A stretch of 5,387 nucleotides of DNA from Chloroflexota bacterium (GTDB lineage Bacteria > Chloroflexota > UBA4733): assembly GCA_025980355.1 (NCBI GenBank), contig JAICXR010000263.1, positions 1 through 5,387 on the forward strand, written 5' to 3'. The notes under the pieces were generated by a model. The model had not been told where the DNA came from, did not search any database, and worked only from the letters and a program-made list of their open reading frames with translations. Made by a program: the position numbers and the translations under genes. Numbering within the stretch: the first letter of the stretch is position 1; each line of letters opens with the position of its first letter. This document shows, piece after piece, positions 4,322 to 5,387 of the stretch.

Positions 4322-5387
4322 CGCCGAGACGTCTTCCGGCTCGTCGATGATCGGACGATCGGTGCGGGAGAGGAGCAGGGGCTTCGTGTGGCGCAGGATG
4401 ACCTCGGCGTTCACGACGCATTTCTTGACGTCGTTGCGCGTCGGGAGGTCGAACATGACGTCAAGGAGGGCGTCCTCGATCACCGTGCGCAGGCCGCGTG
4501 CGCCCGTCTTATGCTTGAGCGCCTCGTCCGCCACCGCCTCCAGGGCGTCGGCGGTGAAGATGAGCTCCACCTTGTCGATGGCGAAGATCTTCTGATATTG
4601 CTTGATGACGGCGTTCTTCGGCTCGGTAAGGATGCGGATCAGGGACTCGCGATCAAGGGCCTCCAGGCCCACCGTCACCGGGAGGCGGCCGATGAACTCG
4701 GGAATCAGGCCGTACTTCAGGAGGTCGTCGGGCCCGGCCTGGCCGAACATCCGGTTGGCCTGCTCCTGCCGGGCGATGGCGTCCGTTTCCGCCTTAAAGC
4801 CGATGGTGCGCTTGCCGCCGACGCGATCGGCGACGATCTTGTCGAGGCCTTCGAAGGCGCCGCCGCAGACGAAGAGGATGTTGGCAGTATTGATCTGGAT
4901 GAAGTCCTGATGCGGGTGCTTGCGCCCGCCCTGGGGCGGCACGTTGGCGACCGTCCCCTCGATGATCTTGAGGAGGGCCTGCTGGACTCCCTCGCCGGAG
5001 ACGTCGCGGGTGATGGACGGGTTGTCCGACTTGCGGGAGATCTTGTCGATCTCGTCGATGTAGACGATGCCGCGCTCGGCGCGCGGGATGTCGAAATCGG
5101 CGGCCTGGATCAGCTTCAGCAGGATGTTCTCGACGTCCTCGCCCACATAGCCGGCCTCCGTCAGGGCCGTGGCGTCGGCGATGCAGAACGGCACGTCCAG
5201 GATCTTCGCCAGCGTCTGCGCCAGGTAGGTCTTGCCGCAGCCGGTGGGGCCGATCATGAGGATGTTGCTCTTGCCCAGTTCGATGTCGTCGATCTGGGCG
5301 CCGGTCTGGACGCGCTTGTAATGGTTGTAGACGGCCACGGACAGCACGCGCTTGGCGCGGTCCTGCCCCACCACGTACTGGTTCAGC
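4319..5387 (-). CDS. clpX: ATP-dependent Clp protease ATP-binding subunit ClpX, 5' partial
   Basis: AAA+ unfoldase that recognises tagged proteins, unfolds them with ATP and feeds them to the ClpP peptidase. The frame runs off the right edge; 355 residues are visible (LNQYVVGQDRAK onward), and the N-terminal zinc-binding domain of about 60 residues should lie outside. Positions in this fragment: Walker A GPTGCGKT 46-53; pore-1 loop GYVG 79-82; Walker B IVYIDEID 107-114; RKH loop 155-157; IGF loop 195-197, which docks ClpP; PEFIGR with the arginine finger Arg234; sensor-2 GARGLR 295-300. All working parts are present, including the ClpP contact, so it should act with a ClpP encoded elsewhere. 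Cys50 replaces the more common Ser in Walker A, a tolerated change. The acidic C-terminal tail ends EPEDVSA. The ORF's GTG at 5374 is inside the conserved domain and is not the start. Confidence 0.97.
   Translation of the reverse strand, partial: LNQYVVGQDRAKRVLSVAVYNHYKRVQTGAQIDDIELGKSNILMIGPTGCGKTYLAQTLAKILDVPFCIADATALTEAGYVGEDVENILLKLIQAADFDIPRAERGIVYIDEIDKISRKSDNPSITRDVSGEGVQQALLKIIEGTVANVPPQGGRKHPHQDFIQINTANILFVCGGAFEGLDKIVADRVGGKRTIGFKAETDAIARQEQANRMFGQAGPDDLLKYGLIPEFIGRLPVTVGLEALDRESLIRILTEPKNAVIKQYQKIFAIDKVELIFTADALEAVADEALKHKTGARGLRTVIEDALLDVMFDLPTRNDVKKCVVNAEVILRHTKPLLLSRTDRPIIDEPEDVSA

Noticed and set aside
3429..4421. 330-codon minus-strand frame across aroA and the clpX end
   Set aside because: It lies in another frame of aroA, has an Arg/Pro/Gly-rich product, and overlaps two well-supported genes.

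Overview
The window is high-GC bacterial DNA from an ordinary chromosomal neighbourhood. The organism looks like a member of the Chloroflexota (lower confidence: another high-GC lineage such as Actinomycetota). The grounds are a Tat-type lipoprotein with a very long Ser/Ala/Thr linker, a very short Flp-type pilin with a GQGLVEYALIIAL core, a TTG start, and a GC-rich intergenic element of the CCCTCTCCC...GGGTGAGGG type. No 16S rRNA or lineage-specific marker is present, so this stays an inference. I see no tRNA, rRNA, CRISPR array, insertion sequence or phage gene.

Layout. Two blocks converge on a short intergenic region. The plus-strand block (1-2548) is the 3' end of a sugar-type (CUT1) ABC importer cluster. 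It holds a MalG/UgpE-like permease that runs in from the left edge and a UgpB-like solute-binding lipoprotein. Between them lies a possible 27-residue Arg-rich small ORF, with a perfect AGGAGG, whose stop codon overlaps the TTG start of the binding protein. The minus-strand block (5387 down to 2673) reads clpX (N-terminus beyond the right edge), aroA and a 56-residue Flp pilin. clpX and aroA are 15 nt apart, and the clpX stop lies inside the aroA Shine-Dalgarno region. The pilin follows after 170 nt packed with palindromic hexamers.

The 124-nt convergent gap (2549-2672) contains three inverted repeats. The one nearest the pilin, with a 14-bp perfect stem, is the best candidate for a shared terminator.

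How the genes work together. The permease and binding protein are two parts of one importer; the first permease and the ATPase should lie to the left or elsewhere. clpX (protein unfolding for ClpP), aroA (shikimate pathway) and the pilin have no obvious shared task; their link is transcriptional neighbourhood only.

I found no clearly new multi-gene system. The points most worth a second look are the small ORF that bridges permease and binding protein, the palindrome cluster before the pilin, the stacked and partly exclusive hairpins in the convergent gap, and the EPSP synthase with Phe at the position of E. coli Pro101.
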